Notes: generated from the sequence alone by a model not told the origin. Shown: positions 40,751 to 51,006, counted from the stretch's first letter. The stretch is DNA of 64,000 nucleotides from Deltaproteobacteria bacterium (GCA_024275015.1 JAJRZW010000066.1:1-64000); one strand, 5' to 3'. Program-made: numbers and translations.

Positions 40751-42934
40751 ATGATTAAAATTCCTGACCATACCCGCCCGGGCAAATCTCCCTCCACCGG
40801 GGGCGGGAATATCCTCTTCACCCTGGCCATGCTCCTGGCCCTGATCACGGCAATACTATGCGCCACGGCCGTCTTCAGCTCCATCGACCAGACCAGGAAC
40901 ATCCTCAACACAGATCTGCCGACAATTGCCAGCGATTACCAGGGCATGGATAAAGTCATCATACGCATGGGACAAATAGATTCCCGGCTCAGCGCCCTTG
41001 AAAAACAGTTGACCGGCAACCCCAACGTCATCCGCGCCGCAGGCGATGCCGTCTCCCGGGAAGCCCGGCTCCTGCTCAAGGACGCCGAGGAAAACGACCT
41101 CAGCTCCGGAATAAGCCAGGTCGAGGTCATTTTAGGCCGCTATGAGGATCTCGTCACCAGACTGATCACCGAGCTGGGACGGATAAACCGCGAGTTCAAC
41201 AATTTTTCCACTCTGGCAAAAAACCTGCGGCAGGAGATACGCCATGGTTCCACAGGGAAAAAGCTTAGTCACAACCGCCGGGAGCAACTCGTCCTCGACC
41301 TTGACTACGCCATCCTTCTCGCCCGGAGCGGGGTCGACAAGCTTTCCCCCGACCTGATCGACCCCGGAATACAGCCAGGGAGAAGCCGCGACTCAACCCG
41401 GGCCCGGATAATGGTAATCATGGAGCAGATGCACCGCGCCGGGACGCACCCGAAAAATGAAGCCGGCGGCAAAATCACTGCCCGGATGTTACAGGCGAGC
41501 AAAGATATGGCGGCGGCAATCAGAAAGACGGTGTCCCGTTCCGCTCTCCTCCGCCGCACCACCACCACCCTGACCCGGGCCGGCAACCGTTTTGACAGCG
41601 CTATCCCCCAACGAATACTGACGCTCAGAAACAGAAGCGAACAACACCTGTCCCGGGTCCTGTATCTTACTCTGGGCCTTTTAATTTCCCTGTCAGCCGC
41701 AATAGCCATGGCCCAGGCAGGTGCCATTCGCCGCCGCCGGCAGATGAAGAACAACAACATGGACCGTCTGGTGACCAGGCTCAGGCAACAGAAAGACCAC
41801 CTCAAAGATCAACAGCGTCTCCTGAAGCAGAAACTTGAACAGAGCATCGAAAACGGCGAGACCTGGCGCGACCTGTTTGAAAACGCCGGCGACCTGATCC
41901 AGATCCTGTCACCGGAGGGAAGGTTTATCCAGACCAACCGCGCCTGGCACCGAACCCTGGGCTACAGCAAAAAAGACCTTAAACAGCTGACCATCTTCGA
42001 CATCATCCACCCCGACTGCCGGGCCCATTGCATGAAGGTATTTACCTCGATCGGGGCCGGGGACCTGCTCCTGAACACCACCCTGGTGGCCAAAAGCGGA
42101 ACCATGGTCGAGGTGGAAGGCCACGCCAACCTCAGGGTTGAAGACGGCCGGGCGGTATCTACCCGCTGCATCCTCCGCGACGTCACCGCCCAGCACAAAA
42201 TAGAAAATGAAGCCGCCAAGGCCATGCGCCTTGAGGGTCTGGTCCTGATGACCGGTGGCCTGGCGCACGACTTCAACAACCTCCTGACCGCGGTCACCGG
42301 CAACCTCTCGCTGATAAAGGTCTACGGCGGCGATAACAAAAAACTCACCGCCAAGGTGGAACAGAGCGAAAAGGCCATCGACCGGGCCCGGGAGATGGTC
42401 GACCGGCTGATGGATTTCTCCCGTATCGAAGAACCACGAATAAGGCCGACAGCCCTGGCTCCGGTTATCCGCGAGGCGGCGGAAATCATCGCCTGCGACA
42501 ATAATTGCCGCCTCGCCCTGCGACTGGCCGACGACCTGCCGCAGGTGGACGCCGACCCCGGACAGATCGGCCAGGTAATCCAGAACCTGGTGGGCAACGC
42601 CGCCCAGGCCATGGACGGCGGCCGGATTGAAATCAACGCCCGGACCACGGTCATCGACGCCGACAACCATGACATCCCTCTCCTCCCCGGTGATTATGTC
42701 AAAATAACGGTACGCGACTTCGGCCCCGGCCTGCCGCCTGAAAGGATTGAACACATCTTCGAGCCCTATTTCACCACCAAGGACAGCGGCCGCGGCCTGG
42801 GGCTGGCAATATCATACGCCATGATCCGCAAGCACCATGGCCTTCTGACTGCGGCAAACCACCCGGACGGAGGCGCGATTTTCCGTATCTTCCTCCCCTT
42901 TGCCCCGCCAACCGCCGGAGGACACGATGCCTAA
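40751..42934 (+). CDS. Membrane histidine kinase with PAS domain
   Basis: 727 residues. Span 1 at about 20-43, a large helical periplasmic domain (45-295, many Arg/Leu/Asp, coiled-coil-like), span 2 at about 300-322, cytoplasmic coiled coil (330-365), PAS (373-480: WRDLFENAGDLIQILSPEGRFIQTNRAWHRTLGY), then transmitter with H box GGLAHDFNNLLTAVTGNL, N box NLVGNAAQAM, DFGPGLP and RGLGLAIS. No obvious ribosome site precedes the ATG. The 3' end overlaps the PhnD-like gene by 8 nt, which suggests the lipoprotein provides the sensed ligand. Confidence 0.9.
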   Translation: MIKIPDHTRPGKSPSTGGGNILFTLAMLLALITAILCATAVFSSIDQTRNILNTDLPTIASDYQGMDKVIIRMGQIDSRLSALEKQLTGNPNVIRAAGDAVSREARLLLKDAEENDLSSGISQVEVILGRYEDLVTRLITELGRINREFNNFSTLAKNLRQEIRHGSTGKKLSHNRREQLVLDLDYAILLARSGVDKLSPDLIDPGIQPGRSRDSTRARIMVIMEQMHRAGTHPKNEAGGKITARMLQASKDMAAAIRKTVSRSALLRRTTTTLTRAGNRFDSAIPQRILTLRNRSEQHLSRVLYLTLGLLISLSAAIAMAQAGAIRRRRQMKNNNMDRLVTRLRQQKDHLKDQQRLLKQKLEQSIENGETWRDLFENAGDLIQILSPEGRFIQTNRAWHRTLGYSKKDLKQLTIFDIIHPDCRAHCMKVFTSIGAGDLLLNTTLVAKSGTMVEVEGHANLRVEDGRAVSTRCILRDVTAQHKIENEAAKAMRLEGLVLMTGGLAHDFNNLLTAVTGNLSLIKVYGGDNKKLTAKVEQSEKAIDRAREMVDRLMDFSRIEEPRIRPTALAPVIREAAEIIACDNNCRLALRLADDLPQVDADPGQIGQVIQNLVGNAAQAMDGGRIEINARTTVIDADNHDIPLLPGDYVKITVRDFGPGLPPERIEHIFEPYFTTKDSGRGLGLAISYAMIRKHHGLLTAANHPDGGAIFRIFLPFAPPTAGGHDA

Positions 42935-43847
42935 ACATCTCATCATCATTGCCGCCGCCCTCATCCTGTGCCTCGTCTGCGCCTGTTCCAATGACGATAT
43001 AAAAAAGGTCAGCCTTTACGGCCACGGGCAACCCGCCCCTTCAACAACGGCAAAAACCACCCGTCCGCCGCTGAAGGTCGCGGTGGCGGCGATGATATCC
43101 CCCAAAAAAACTTTTTTTTACTATCGACGGCTCCTCGCTTTAGCCGGGGAAGAGCTTGACATGCCGGTAGAATTGATCCAACGCCAAACCTACGAGGAGG
43201 TCAACGACCTCCTCCGCGACGGCAAACTCGATATGGCCTTTGTCTGTTCCGGGGCCTACGTCACCGCCCATGACCATTTCAGTCTTGAAATCCTCGCGGT
43301 GCCACAGGTAAATGGCAAAAAGGTGTATTTCTCCTACTTCATCGTCCCTCAGGAAAGTCCGGCAACAAAAATCACCGACCTCAGAGGGAAGAAATTTGCC
43401 TTCACCGATCCCCTTTCCAATACCGGCAAACTCTCCCCCACCTACACCCTGGCCCGGATGGGGCTGTCGCCGGATACCTTTTTCAGTCAGACCATCTATA
43501 CCTACAGTCACGATAACTCGATCATGGCGGTGGCGGAAAATCAGGTGGACGGGGCCGCGGTCGACAGCCTGGTCTGGGATTATCTCAACCGCAACGAACC
43601 GGAGCTGATCAGTAAAACCAGGATCATCGCCATCTCCGAGCCCTACGGGATCCCGCCGATAGTCAACGGCCGCACCACCGCTCCGGGGTTAAAAAAACGC
43701 CTGCGTCACTTTTTTCTTCATCTCCATGAAAAAGCCCGGGGCCGCAAAATCCTCAAGGCAATAATGGTCGACCGTTTCGTCCCCGGAGAAGACAGTATGT
43801 ACGATTCCATCCGCAGGATCAGAAAATGGACCCGCAGACAAAATTAA
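42927..43847 (+). CDS. PhnD-like periplasmic binding lipoprotein
   Basis: 306 residues. N-terminal lipoprotein signal with Cys after LCLVCA, then a phosphonate/phosphite-type (PhnD, periplasmic binding type 2) domain: KVAVAAMISPKKTFFYYRRL, VELIQRQTYEEVNDLLRDGKLDMAFVCSGAYV, ITDLRGKKFAFTDPLSNTGKLSPTY and AVAENQVDGAAVDSLVWDYL. No permease or ATPase genes are near; instead it lies between two kinase genes, so it probably works as a sensor subunit. GGAGG precedes ATG 42927, inside the end of the upstream kinase; 22-nt overlap with the next gene. Confidence 0.9.
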   Translation: MPKHLIIIAAALILCLVCACSNDDIKKVSLYGHGQPAPSTTAKTTRPPLKVAVAAMISPKKTFFYYRRLLALAGEELDMPVELIQRQTYEEVNDLLRDGKLDMAFVCSGAYVTAHDHFSLEILAVPQVNGKKVYFSYFIVPQESPATKITDLRGKKFAFTDPLSNTGKLSPTYTLARMGLSPDTFFSQTIYTYSHDNSIMAVAENQVDGAAVDSLVWDYLNRNEPELISKTRIIAISEPYGIPPIVNGRTTAPGLKKRLRHFFLHLHEKARGRKILKAIMVDRFVPGEDSMYDSIRRIRKWTRRQN

Positions 43848-46471
43848 ATCCGGCAAGGCGCAGTATCCGCTGGCGCATCGCCATGATGGTGGGAATGGTG
43901 GTACTGCTGGCGTCGACCTGTGGCATCATCTTAACCGATGCCATGGTCGCCTCCACCCTGCGCACCGACCTTGAGGAAAAATACCTGAGCCTGGCCCGCA
44001 ACCTCGCGACCACCCTGATCACCCCGGTGTTGACCAATAACGAGGTCCGGGTACGCATCCTGCTTAAATCCCTGAAGCACAAAGAAAAAGACATAGTTTA
44101 CGCCTTTGTCACCAGCCAGGACAACCGGGTGATCGGCCACACCCTTACGGGCCGGTTTCCCCCCGACCTTCTCCGGGCCAACCCCATTGCCGCCGGCAAC
44201 ACGGTCTCCATCCGCAAGTTATCAACCGAAGAGGGAATAATAAAAGACATGGCCCTGCCGCTCTTAAACGGCAGTGCCGGCAGTCTCCATCTCGGCATAA
44301 GCGACCGGCGCCTGGCCCTTGAACTTGTCCGCATGCGCCTGATCTATCTTTCAAGCGCCCTTATCCTCAGTATCGTCGGTTTCGGCATCGCCTTTATACT
44401 GAGCGGCAAGATCGCCCACCCCCTTGAAGAACTGGCCGAATGCGCCGAGGAGGTCGGCCGTGGCAACCTCACCATCCGCATAAAAGAACCGGAAAGCGAT
44501 GACGAGACCGGGCGTCTGGCGCGGATATTCAACCGCATGGTAACCGATTTAAGAAAAAACCAGGATGAAATTGAAGAAAAAAACGCCACCCTCGCCTTCC
44601 GCAACCTGATCCTCACCACCCAGCAGGAAAACGCCCTCGACGGAATTCTGGTCTTTGACCGAAACGGCCGGGTTGTCTCCCACAACCGCCATTTTCTCGA
44701 GATCTGGCAGAGCGACAAAGAGACCATGGTAGGAATGGACGACCGCGACGTGCTTCAGGAAATGGTGACCAGCCTGAAGGACCCGGAACAGCTTCTGGGG
44801 CTGGGGCTGAATTTTTACAAGGACCAGGCAAACGCCAACCGCAAGCACCTCATCACCAGAGAGGGTCGGGTGATTGACTGCTATTCCTCGCCGATGACCG
44901 GCCCCTATGGCACCAGTTACGGCCGGGTCATCTACAGCCGCGATATCACGGAAAAGGCCCGGGCCGAAGAGGCCATGGCCCGGGAAAAAGAACTCCTTGA
45001 GGTGACCCTGGCCTCCATCGGCGACGGGGTTATATGCACCGACCTTAACGGCCGGGTGACCATGATCAACGCCGTTGCCGCAACCCTGATCGGACGGAAA
45101 AAACATCAGGCGGAGGGTCGGCGCCTGGAAGATATTTTCAACATTATCAACGAGAAGACCCGCAGGACGGCGAACAACCCGGTGGCCCGGGTAATCACCA
45201 GCGGCCGCATCCAGGGCCTGGCCAACCATACCATTCTCATCGCCGCCGACGGCCAGGAGTACCGCATCGCCGACTCCGCCGCCCCCATCCGTGACCCTGA
45301 CGGAAAAATCATCGGGGTGGTCATGGTCTTCCGGGATATCACCATGCAGCACAAGATGGAAGAGGATCTGGCGTTAAACGAAAAACTCAGGTCACTTGGA
45401 ACCCTGGCCGGCGGCATTGCCCATGACTTTAACAACATCCTCACCGGCATCTCCGGCAACCTCTCTCTTCTGCGCCTGAAAACCAAAACAATCGCCGGGG
45501 CCGAAACGAAGATCACCCGGATGGAAGAGGCGGTAGAAAGGGGCCGGGGCCTGAGCCACCAACTTATCGCCTTTGCCAGCGGCGGTGCCCCGAGCATCAG
45601 TGCCGGCGATATTGCCTCGATACTGCACGAAAGCAGCGCCTTTGTCCTCCGGGGGAGCAAAACCATCTGCCGCCTTAAAATAAACGACAATCTCTACCCC
45701 TGCATGATGGATCCGGACCAGATCAGCCAGGCAGTGGAAAACCTGGTGATCAACGCCTCCCAAGCCATGCCCGAAGGTGGTGAAATTATCATCCGGGCCG
45801 AAAACGCTACGATAGAAAACGACAAAACCCTGACCCCGGGGGCATACGTCCATATAAAGATAAGCGATAACGGCCCCGGCATTGCCGCAAAAAACCTGCC
45901 GCGGATATTCGACCCCTATTTCACCACCAAAAAGGCGGGCAGCGGTCTGGGCCTGGCCTCGTGCCACACAATCATCGGCAACCACCAGGGAAAAATCACG
46001 GTGGAGTCGGAACCAGGACAGGGGGCCACCTTTAGCGTCCTCCTCCCGGCAGCGCCGGAGGCCACGATCAACAACAAAACCGAGCCCGCCACCGAGGCCC
46101 ACCAGGGTCAAGGAAAAATCCTGATCATGGACGACGAAGAAAGCATCCGCGAGGTTCTTGAAGAGATCCTGCGCAACGTGGGCTATACCCCGACAAGCTG
46201 CAAAGACGGGGGCGAGGCCCTCAATATCCTCAAAAAAGATACCAGCTTCGTTGCCGCCATCTTCGACCTCACCGTTCCCGGCGGCATGGGGGGCAGGGAA
46301 CTCTGCGAGGCCCTGCGGGATCAGGGGCTTAATCTCCCCCTGATCGCCGCCAGCGGATACAGCGACGATCCGATCATGGCCGACCCGAAAAAATTCGGTT
46401 TTGCCGCCGGAATTACCAAGCCCTTTGCCATGAAAGATATCACCCGGGTCCTCAACCGCATTTTCTCCTGA
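43826..46471 (+). CDS. Hybrid sensor histidine kinase (HAMP-PAS-PAS-kinase-receiver)
   Basis: 881 residues. Span 1 about 18-42, small periplasmic sensor domain, span 2 about 172-195, HAMP (195-250: SGKIAHPLEELAECAEEVGRGNLTIRI), PAS 1 (270-375: ALDGILVFDRNGRVVSHNRHFLEIW), PAS 2 (390-505: IGDGVICTDLNGRVTMINAVAATLIG), transmitter (H box GGIAHDFNNILTGISGNLSLLR, N box NLVINASQAMPEGG, DNGPGI, SGLGLAS) and a C-terminal receiver (765-881: ILIMDDEESIREVLEEIL, FDLTVPGGMGG). The receiver suggests internal phosphorelay or feedback. AGGA lies about 7 nt before ATG, within the PhnD-like gene. Confidence 0.93.
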   Translation: MDPQTKLNPARRSIRWRIAMMVGMVVLLASTCGIILTDAMVASTLRTDLEEKYLSLARNLATTLITPVLTNNEVRVRILLKSLKHKEKDIVYAFVTSQDNRVIGHTLTGRFPPDLLRANPIAAGNTVSIRKLSTEEGIIKDMALPLLNGSAGSLHLGISDRRLALELVRMRLIYLSSALILSIVGFGIAFILSGKIAHPLEELAECAEEVGRGNLTIRIKEPESDDETGRLARIFNRMVTDLRKNQDEIEEKNATLAFRNLILTTQQENALDGILVFDRNGRVVSHNRHFLEIWQSDKETMVGMDDRDVLQEMVTSLKDPEQLLGLGLNFYKDQANANRKHLITREGRVIDCYSSPMTGPYGTSYGRVIYSRDITEKARAEEAMAREKELLEVTLASIGDGVICTDLNGRVTMINAVAATLIGRKKHQAEGRRLEDIFNIINEKTRRTANNPVARVITSGRIQGLANHTILIAADGQEYRIADSAAPIRDPDGKIIGVVMVFRDITMQHKMEEDLALNEKLRSLGTLAGGIAHDFNNILTGISGNLSLLRLKTKTIAGAETKITRMEEAVERGRGLSHQLIAFASGGAPSISAGDIASILHESSAFVLRGSKTICRLKINDNLYPCMMDPDQISQAVENLVINASQAMPEGGEIIIRAENATIENDKTLTPGAYVHIKISDNGPGIAAKNLPRIFDPYFTTKKAGSGLGLASCHTIIGNHQGKITVESEPGQGATFSVLLPAAPEATINNKTEPATEAHQGQGKILIMDDEESIREVLEEILRNVGYTPTSCKDGGEALNILKKDTSFVAAIFDLTVPGGMGGRELCEALRDQGLNLPLIAASGYSDDPIMADPKKFGFAAGITKPFAMKDITRVLNRIFS

Positions 46472-46585
46472 TTTTACTTCCCGTCCCAGCCCCGGCCTGT
46501 GATACAATTTCATCTGTCTCCTTACATTTTAAAGGTTGCGGCCGTCTTCGGTAATCACAAAAAGCACTGATTTCAAGGAGGAGTA

Positions 46586-48079
46586 ATGTTCGCATTTCTC
46601 AACACCATTACCCTGAGACGCAAATTGATGTTCATCGTCATCTTCACCAGTATCGCCCTGGCCACCGGGGCCGGGTTGGGTATCTACGCGATCAACAAGG
46701 TCAGAATCGGCAGCACCCTGTATCAGGGCATCGCCCTCAAGACCACCTATATCGATAAGCTGGCCCGGATCCGCGCCAATCTTAATCTGATAAACAGCAA
46801 CGTCTTCTCGGCAATGTGGGAATACGACGAGGGCAAGAGTGCCACCATCAACAAAATGACGGCCAGGGTCGATGAACTCCTGGCAACCATGACCTCATAT
46901 CACCAGACGACGGACACGACAAAAATGTCTTGCAACTCCTGCCACAGCACCGCGGATACCGCCGCCGTAAAAAAAAGCCTGGATAAATGCAAAAAAAACT
47001 GGGTTGCCATGCGGCGGGTGATGCTCAAACGTCTGTTGCCGGGCATGGCCGCTGAAAACGAGGATCTGGCAAGCGAACTTATTGACGATATATATATCGA
47101 CCGCTACCAGGCGTTTATGGAAAGCAGCAAGACCTTGATCGAAGAGCTCCGTTCCGCGGCCATGGCGGTTGAAGAGAGGGCCGGGTCCTTCACCAAACGC
47201 ATCCGCATACTCTACAGCGGCGGCGCAGCCCTGGCAGTGATCGTTGTTCTCCTTGCCTCCCTCTTCCTCGCCGAAACCATAATCCGGACCATCACCCGGG
47301 TAGTGCGCGACCTTGATGACAGCGCCGACCAGATCACCGGCGAATCCGCCTCATCCTCCGACGCGGCCCATAACCTGGCGGAGATGGCGGCGGAGATTTC
47401 CGCCTCCCTTGAGGAGACCAGTGCCTCCCTTGAAGAAATAAACGCCATGATCCAGCAGAACGACAGCAATTCCACCGATGCCGACCGCGCCATGCGGGAA
47501 AATCGCGAGGTCACCGATGCCGCCGGCGGGGCAGTTGAAAAAATGCGGGAGAATATGGCCCTGATAAAAAAAGACAGCGACGAAATCAACGCCATCATCC
47601 ACGATATCGAAGACATCGCCTTTCAGACCAATCTTCTCGCCCTTAACGCCGCAGTGGAAGCGGCCCGGGCCGGAGAGGCCGGGTCCGGTTTCGCGGTGGT
47701 CGCCGACGAGGTCAGAAACCTGGCCCGGCGAACCAGCGAATCGGCCGGCAACACCGCCGCCCTGGTCAAACGCTCAATCAACAACGTCCATCAGGGACTG
47801 AGCCAGACCGAATCGGTGGTTTCATCTCTGGCCCGGGTGACCGACAGTGCCGACAAGGCCGCGGTCCTGGTCGGTGAAATCGTCGAGGCATCCCATGAAC
47901 AGGCCCGCGGAATCGAACAGATAAACCAGGCGGTTACCCAGATGGATCACGGAACCCAGAAGATGGCGGCAAGCTCGGACCAGAGTGCCTCCACTGCCCG
48001 CCAGCTTACCGACCAGGCCGAACTCCTGCGTAAAAACATCCGTCACCTGTCCCGGCTTATTGATCGCAACCGGGGTTAA
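46586..48079 (+). CDS. Methyl-accepting chemotaxis protein with c-type haem motif
   Basis: 497 residues. Span 1 about 13-35, periplasmic helical sensor domain 36-207, span 2 about 208-230, then a signalling domain with the conserved tip [23 protein letters not shown] (about 342-364) and [12 protein letters not shown]. The sensor domain contains CNSCH (116-120), the CxxCH motif for covalent haem, so it may sense redox state or a haem ligand, as do c-type-haem receptors known in Geobacter and Desulfovibrio. AAGGAGGAG precedes ATG. The TAA stop is shared with the left end of an R1 repeat. Confidence 0.93.
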   Translation: MFAFLNTITLRRKLMFIVIFTSIALATGAGLGIYAINKVRIGSTLYQGIALKTTYIDKLARIRANLNLINSNVFSAMWEYDEGKSATINKMTARVDELLATMTSYHQTTDTTKMSCNSCHSTADTAAVKKSLDKCKKNWVAMRRVMLKRLLPGMAAENEDLASELIDDIYIDRYQAFMESSKTLIEELRSAAMAVEERAGSFTKRIRILYSGGAALAVIVVLLASLFLAETIIRTITRVVRDLDDSADQITGESASSSDAAHNLAEMAAEISASLEETSASLEEINAMIQQNDSNSTDADRAMRENREVTDAAGGAVEKMRENMALIKKDSDEINAIIHDIEDIAFQTNLLALNAAVEAARAGEAGSGFAVVADEVRNLARRTSESAGNTAALVKRSINNVHQGLSQTESVVSSLARVTDSADKAAVLVGEIVEASHEQARGIEQINQAVTQMDHGTQKMAASSDQSASTARQLTDQAELLRKNIRHLSRLIDRNRG

Positions 48080-48128
48080 CAGTCCGTTGAAAAAACAGAA
48101 GGTTGGCCGAAACTTGTTTTGCCCAACC
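48077..48128 (+). repeat. Repeat family R1, deleted copy between convergent genes
   Basis: TAACAGTCCGTTGAAAAAACAG gives the left R1 end, joined directly to the right R1 part GGTTGGCCGAAACTTGTTTTGC, the central GC-rich hairpin being absent. GGTTGGC/GCCCAACC can form a hairpin that may end both the chemoreceptor and the permease transcripts. It begins in the chemoreceptor stop codon. Confidence 0.65.
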
Positions 48129-48187
48129 GGGATCGGTTGCGGGAACAAAGCGGAATTCACGGCTGCAACCGCGCCCACAAACACGAC

Positions 48188-49474
48188 TTATATAATCTGA
48201 TAGGCCCGCATCTGTTCAAAAAGGGTGGAGACAATCACCCGGAAGATCATCATCACCGGCACCGCCAGCAGCATGCCGCCAAAACCGAAGAGAATGGCAC
48301 CGCCAATCACCCCGATGGTTACCGCCAGGGGGTGAAGATCGACGGCGCCACCGAGGATGTAGGGCTGAAACAGGGCGTTATCGATAAGCTGCACCAGTGC
48401 CACCACCGCCACCACTGCCAACAGCAGGTCGTCTCCGGCCGAAAACGGCAGGATCGGATGCACATCCTCAGCCATGATCGCGTAAAGCAACCCCACCGCG
48501 AGTCCAATGGCCGGGCCTAAAAATGGAATGGCATTGGCAAGCCCGGCGACAATACCAATGGTAGCGGCCCATTTAAGGTCAAGACCGATAAGGACAAAAC
48601 AGAAGAAAAAACTCGTCCCCACAAGAAAACATTCAAGGGCCGTGCCGCGCAGATAACGTCCCAGGGCCTGGTTGATCCTGGCGCTCACGGTGAGGGTCAA
48701 TTCAAAATATCGATTGGGAACCAGTCGCACCATCCCCTTGCGCAGCCGGCCATGATCAAAAAGGAGAATCAGAAATACCAGGGGGGTTAAAAGCCAGAGG
48801 CTGACCGCATCAAGGACGGAAAACAGAATTCCGGAACGTTCAGGCCCCGGCAGAAACAATATCCCCTGCCTAACAGATTGACCCTTGCCGGTCGTAACGA
48901 TACGCCCCCGGTCGCGTTTACGATTCTGTAGATGGTATTGCCAGTAACGTTCGACAAAACCGGCCCCCTCTCCCTGGCGATGCATGGCCACTACCAGCTT
49001 ATGATCGGCGGCGGAAAGCATCAGGGCCCGATCAATACTGGCCATCAACGGGGCCACCTCGCGACCGATGGCCGCATAGATAATATTACCGTCGCGGTCG
49101 TGATCAAGCCCCATGATCTTCTCGTAGCGTTGATTAAGCTTGTACCTGGCCCGGATCTGAAGCTCAAGCTCGCCCTTCTTGTCCGGGATAACGCGGGCCC
49201 CCAAGCTTATCAGAGTGTAAAGCAGGAGACAAAAACCGGCAAACAGGGTAAAAATCGCCATGCTCCCCGGCATCCCGCGATGACGGAGATAGGCGATCAA
49301 CGGCCGGCATATATAAGCGAACAGGGAACCGATAAGCACCGGCAGTATCAGGCGCCGCAGGGTGAGAAGAAAAAATACCGCCAGGACCGTGACCGTTGCC
49401 GCAGCGAGGGTAAACACCACCCGCCGCCTGACCTTACGGGCCCGTTCTTCCTCAGATGTTAAGAAGCTGGACAT
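48188..49474 (-). CDS. AI-2E (PerM) family transporter
   Basis: 428 residues, about eight spans: two near the N-terminus (20-45, 60-95), a large loop (95-215, charged and probably periplasmic or cytoplasmic domain), then spans from 225 to the end with the family pattern LVGTSFFFCFVLIGLDLKWAATIGIVAGLANAIPFLGPAIG and QPYILGGAVDLHPLAVTIGVIGG. Some members export AI-2 or act as Na+/H+ antiporters; substrate cannot be told here. ATG 49474 has GAGGG about 8 nt upstream and overlaps the cNMP-binding gene by 23 nt, so the two are coupled. Confidence 0.9.
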   Translation of the reverse strand: MSSFLTSEEERARKVRRRVVFTLAAATVTVLAVFFLLTLRRLILPVLIGSLFAYICRPLIAYLRHRGMPGSMAIFTLFAGFCLLLYTLISLGARVIPDKKGELELQIRARYKLNQRYEKIMGLDHDRDGNIIYAAIGREVAPLMASIDRALMLSAADHKLVVAMHRQGEGAGFVERYWQYHLQNRKRDRGRIVTTGKGQSVRQGILFLPGPERSGILFSVLDAVSLWLLTPLVFLILLFDHGRLRKGMVRLVPNRYFELTLTVSARINQALGRYLRGTALECFLVGTSFFFCFVLIGLDLKWAATIGIVAGLANAIPFLGPAIGLAVGLLYAIMAEDVHPILPFSAGDDLLLAVVAVVALVQLIDNALFQPYILGGAVDLHPLAVTIGVIGGAILFGFGGMLLAVPVMMIFRVIVSTLFEQMRAYQII

Positions 49475-49931
49475 TCGTCGCCCTCAGTCTCTCACCAATC
49501 ACATGGGCCAGACCGCGGTACACCTGAAGTCCGGCCTGGGGCATCCCGGCGAGAAAATTCTCAAGATCAACCCGGAAGAAGGCGTGGATCTCAGACGAAC
49601 GCACGGCCTGGGCCGAGGCCGAACGGGGGGCATCATCCAGCAGGGCCAGTTCACCGAAAAAGCCTTCTTCCTCCACCTGGGCCAGCTCGACCCCGGAGCC
49701 GTCGAGGTCGTGATCAACAATCCGCACCAGGCCGCGGCTGACCACAAACATCGCCGCCCCCGGCTGTCCCTTGCGGAAGATATATTCCCCGGGTTCATAG
49801 GTCCGGCAATGGCTGATTTCGCCAAGCATGGCGATTTCACGTCTGGATAGACCATTGAACACCGGCACCCGCCGCAGGAGCGCGACCACCCCGTCCTCCC
49901 GTTCGTCGCGGTTGAATACCGCCGACCACAT
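49452..49931 (-). CDS. Cyclic-nucleotide-binding domain protein
   Basis: 159 residues made of one Crp-type nucleotide-binding domain: VPVFNGLSRREIAMLGEISHCRTYEPGEYIFRKGQPGAAMFVV and the phosphate-binding cassette GELALLDDAPRSASAQA (about 92-108), with Glu and the Arg-Ser pair intact, so cAMP or cGMP binding is likely. No DNA-binding helix-turn-helix follows. The 3' overlap with the permease gene suggests it regulates that permease. No ribosome site is clear before ATG 49931. Confidence 0.88.
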   Translation of the reverse strand: MWSAVFNRDEREDGVVALLRRVPVFNGLSRREIAMLGEISHCRTYEPGEYIFRKGQPGAAMFVVSRGLVRIVDHDLDGSGVELAQVEEEGFFGELALLDDAPRSASAQAVRSSEIHAFFRVDLENFLAGMPQAGLQVYRGLAHVIGERLRATNVQLLNI

Positions 49932-50022
49932 GGGCAGATTTTTTTTCTTGCCGGCACCGGACTTCCTCCCCGTCCCGATAAGGGGACCTGAAAACTCAAA
50001 CCTTCAACTCACAAAAACTCCA

Positions 50023-51006
50023 TCAACCTTCATGACTCCCGTAAAGCCCTCGGGCCTGCTCAAGCTCATCCCGCACCATCCGCCGCAGGCTCTCCGGTGC
50101 CAGCACTTCAACCCCGCCGCCCCAGGAAAGGATCCAGCGGCCAAGCTCGCCGAGATGATTGACGACAAAGATGAGATCAACACTGCCGTCGGAATTTTCC
50201 ACCAGTTCCTGCGTCTCATGCCAGTGCCGCTCCCGGACATAGGGTGCCTGTTTCGCCCCGAAACGCAGCCGCACCTGTTCAATGGTGCTACCGCGAAAAA
50301 TACCAAAGCTGTCCTTCATGTAAAGATGATAATCAAAATCATGGTCAACCGCCACGGTACGGCTCAACTTTACCGCCGCCACCCGCGACAGGGCAAAAAT
50401 CCTGATACCGTCACGGTCAAGACAGAAGGCGATGAGGTACCACTCGCCCCGGTAGCCGGTGAGATGCAGAGGATCGACCCACCGCGATTCATCCTCGCCG
50501 CCGGGCTTGCGGTAGCGAAAAGAAATCCGGCGACGACGCTGCAGGGCGTCGCTCACCCGGCTCCATACCCCGGGATCAAGGGGAGCCAGACGGTCAGGGA
50601 CGACGCTGATCCGGTCGCCGACCCAGGCCGGATCAACCGAGATCTTCTCCGGCAGGGAGTCTTCAAGCTTACGGAACACTGCCAGGAGACGATCATGGAC
50701 CGGAGTGTTTTCATATTGCGCCAGCCCCTGACGGGCGATGGCAATGGCAAAGAGGTCGCTTTCACAAAGCGGCAGGGCCGGCAGACGCCAGTTTGACTCA
50801 CGGTAATAATACCCCCGGATCGAAGCGTCATAAGAGATGGGAGCATCGAATTGATCCTGGAGAAAGGTGATATCGCGGTTGATCGACTTACGGCTCACCT
50901 CGTATTCTTCCGCCAGCTCCCCGCAATTGACCAGCTTACCCCGGGCCATGCCCTCACGGATGCGACGGTCGATAAAGGCAAGACGGTTGAGGATGGTTTT
51001 GTTCAT
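50023..51006 (-). CDS. WYL-domain transcriptional regulator
   Basis: 327 residues: N-terminal winged helix-turn-helix (about 5-65: NCGELAEEYEVSRKSINRDITFLQ), then a WYL domain (about 145-225: ISFRYRKPGGEDESRWVDPLHLTGYRGEWYLIAFCLDRDGIRIFALSRV) and a C-terminal WCX-type domain. The ligand-binding W-Y-L is present as WYL in GEWYLIAF. These regulators respond to nucleotides or nucleic acids and often control defence or DNA-damage genes; none is near. It is divergent from a small gene set, with an inverted repeat in the gap. Confidence 0.92.
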   Translation of the reverse strand: MNKTILNRLAFIDRRIREGMARGKLVNCGELAEEYEVSRKSINRDITFLQDQFDAPISYDASIRGYYYRESNWRLPALPLCESDLFAIAIARQGLAQYENTPVHDRLLAVFRKLEDSLPEKISVDPAWVGDRISVVPDRLAPLDPGVWSRVSDALQRRRRISFRYRKPGGEDESRWVDPLHLTGYRGEWYLIAFCLDRDGIRIFALSRVAAVKLSRTVAVDHDFDYHLYMKDSFGIFRGSTIEQVRLRFGAKQAPYVRERHWHETQELVENSDGSVDLIFVVNHLGELGRWILSWGGGVEVLAPESLRRMVRDELEQARGLYGSHEG

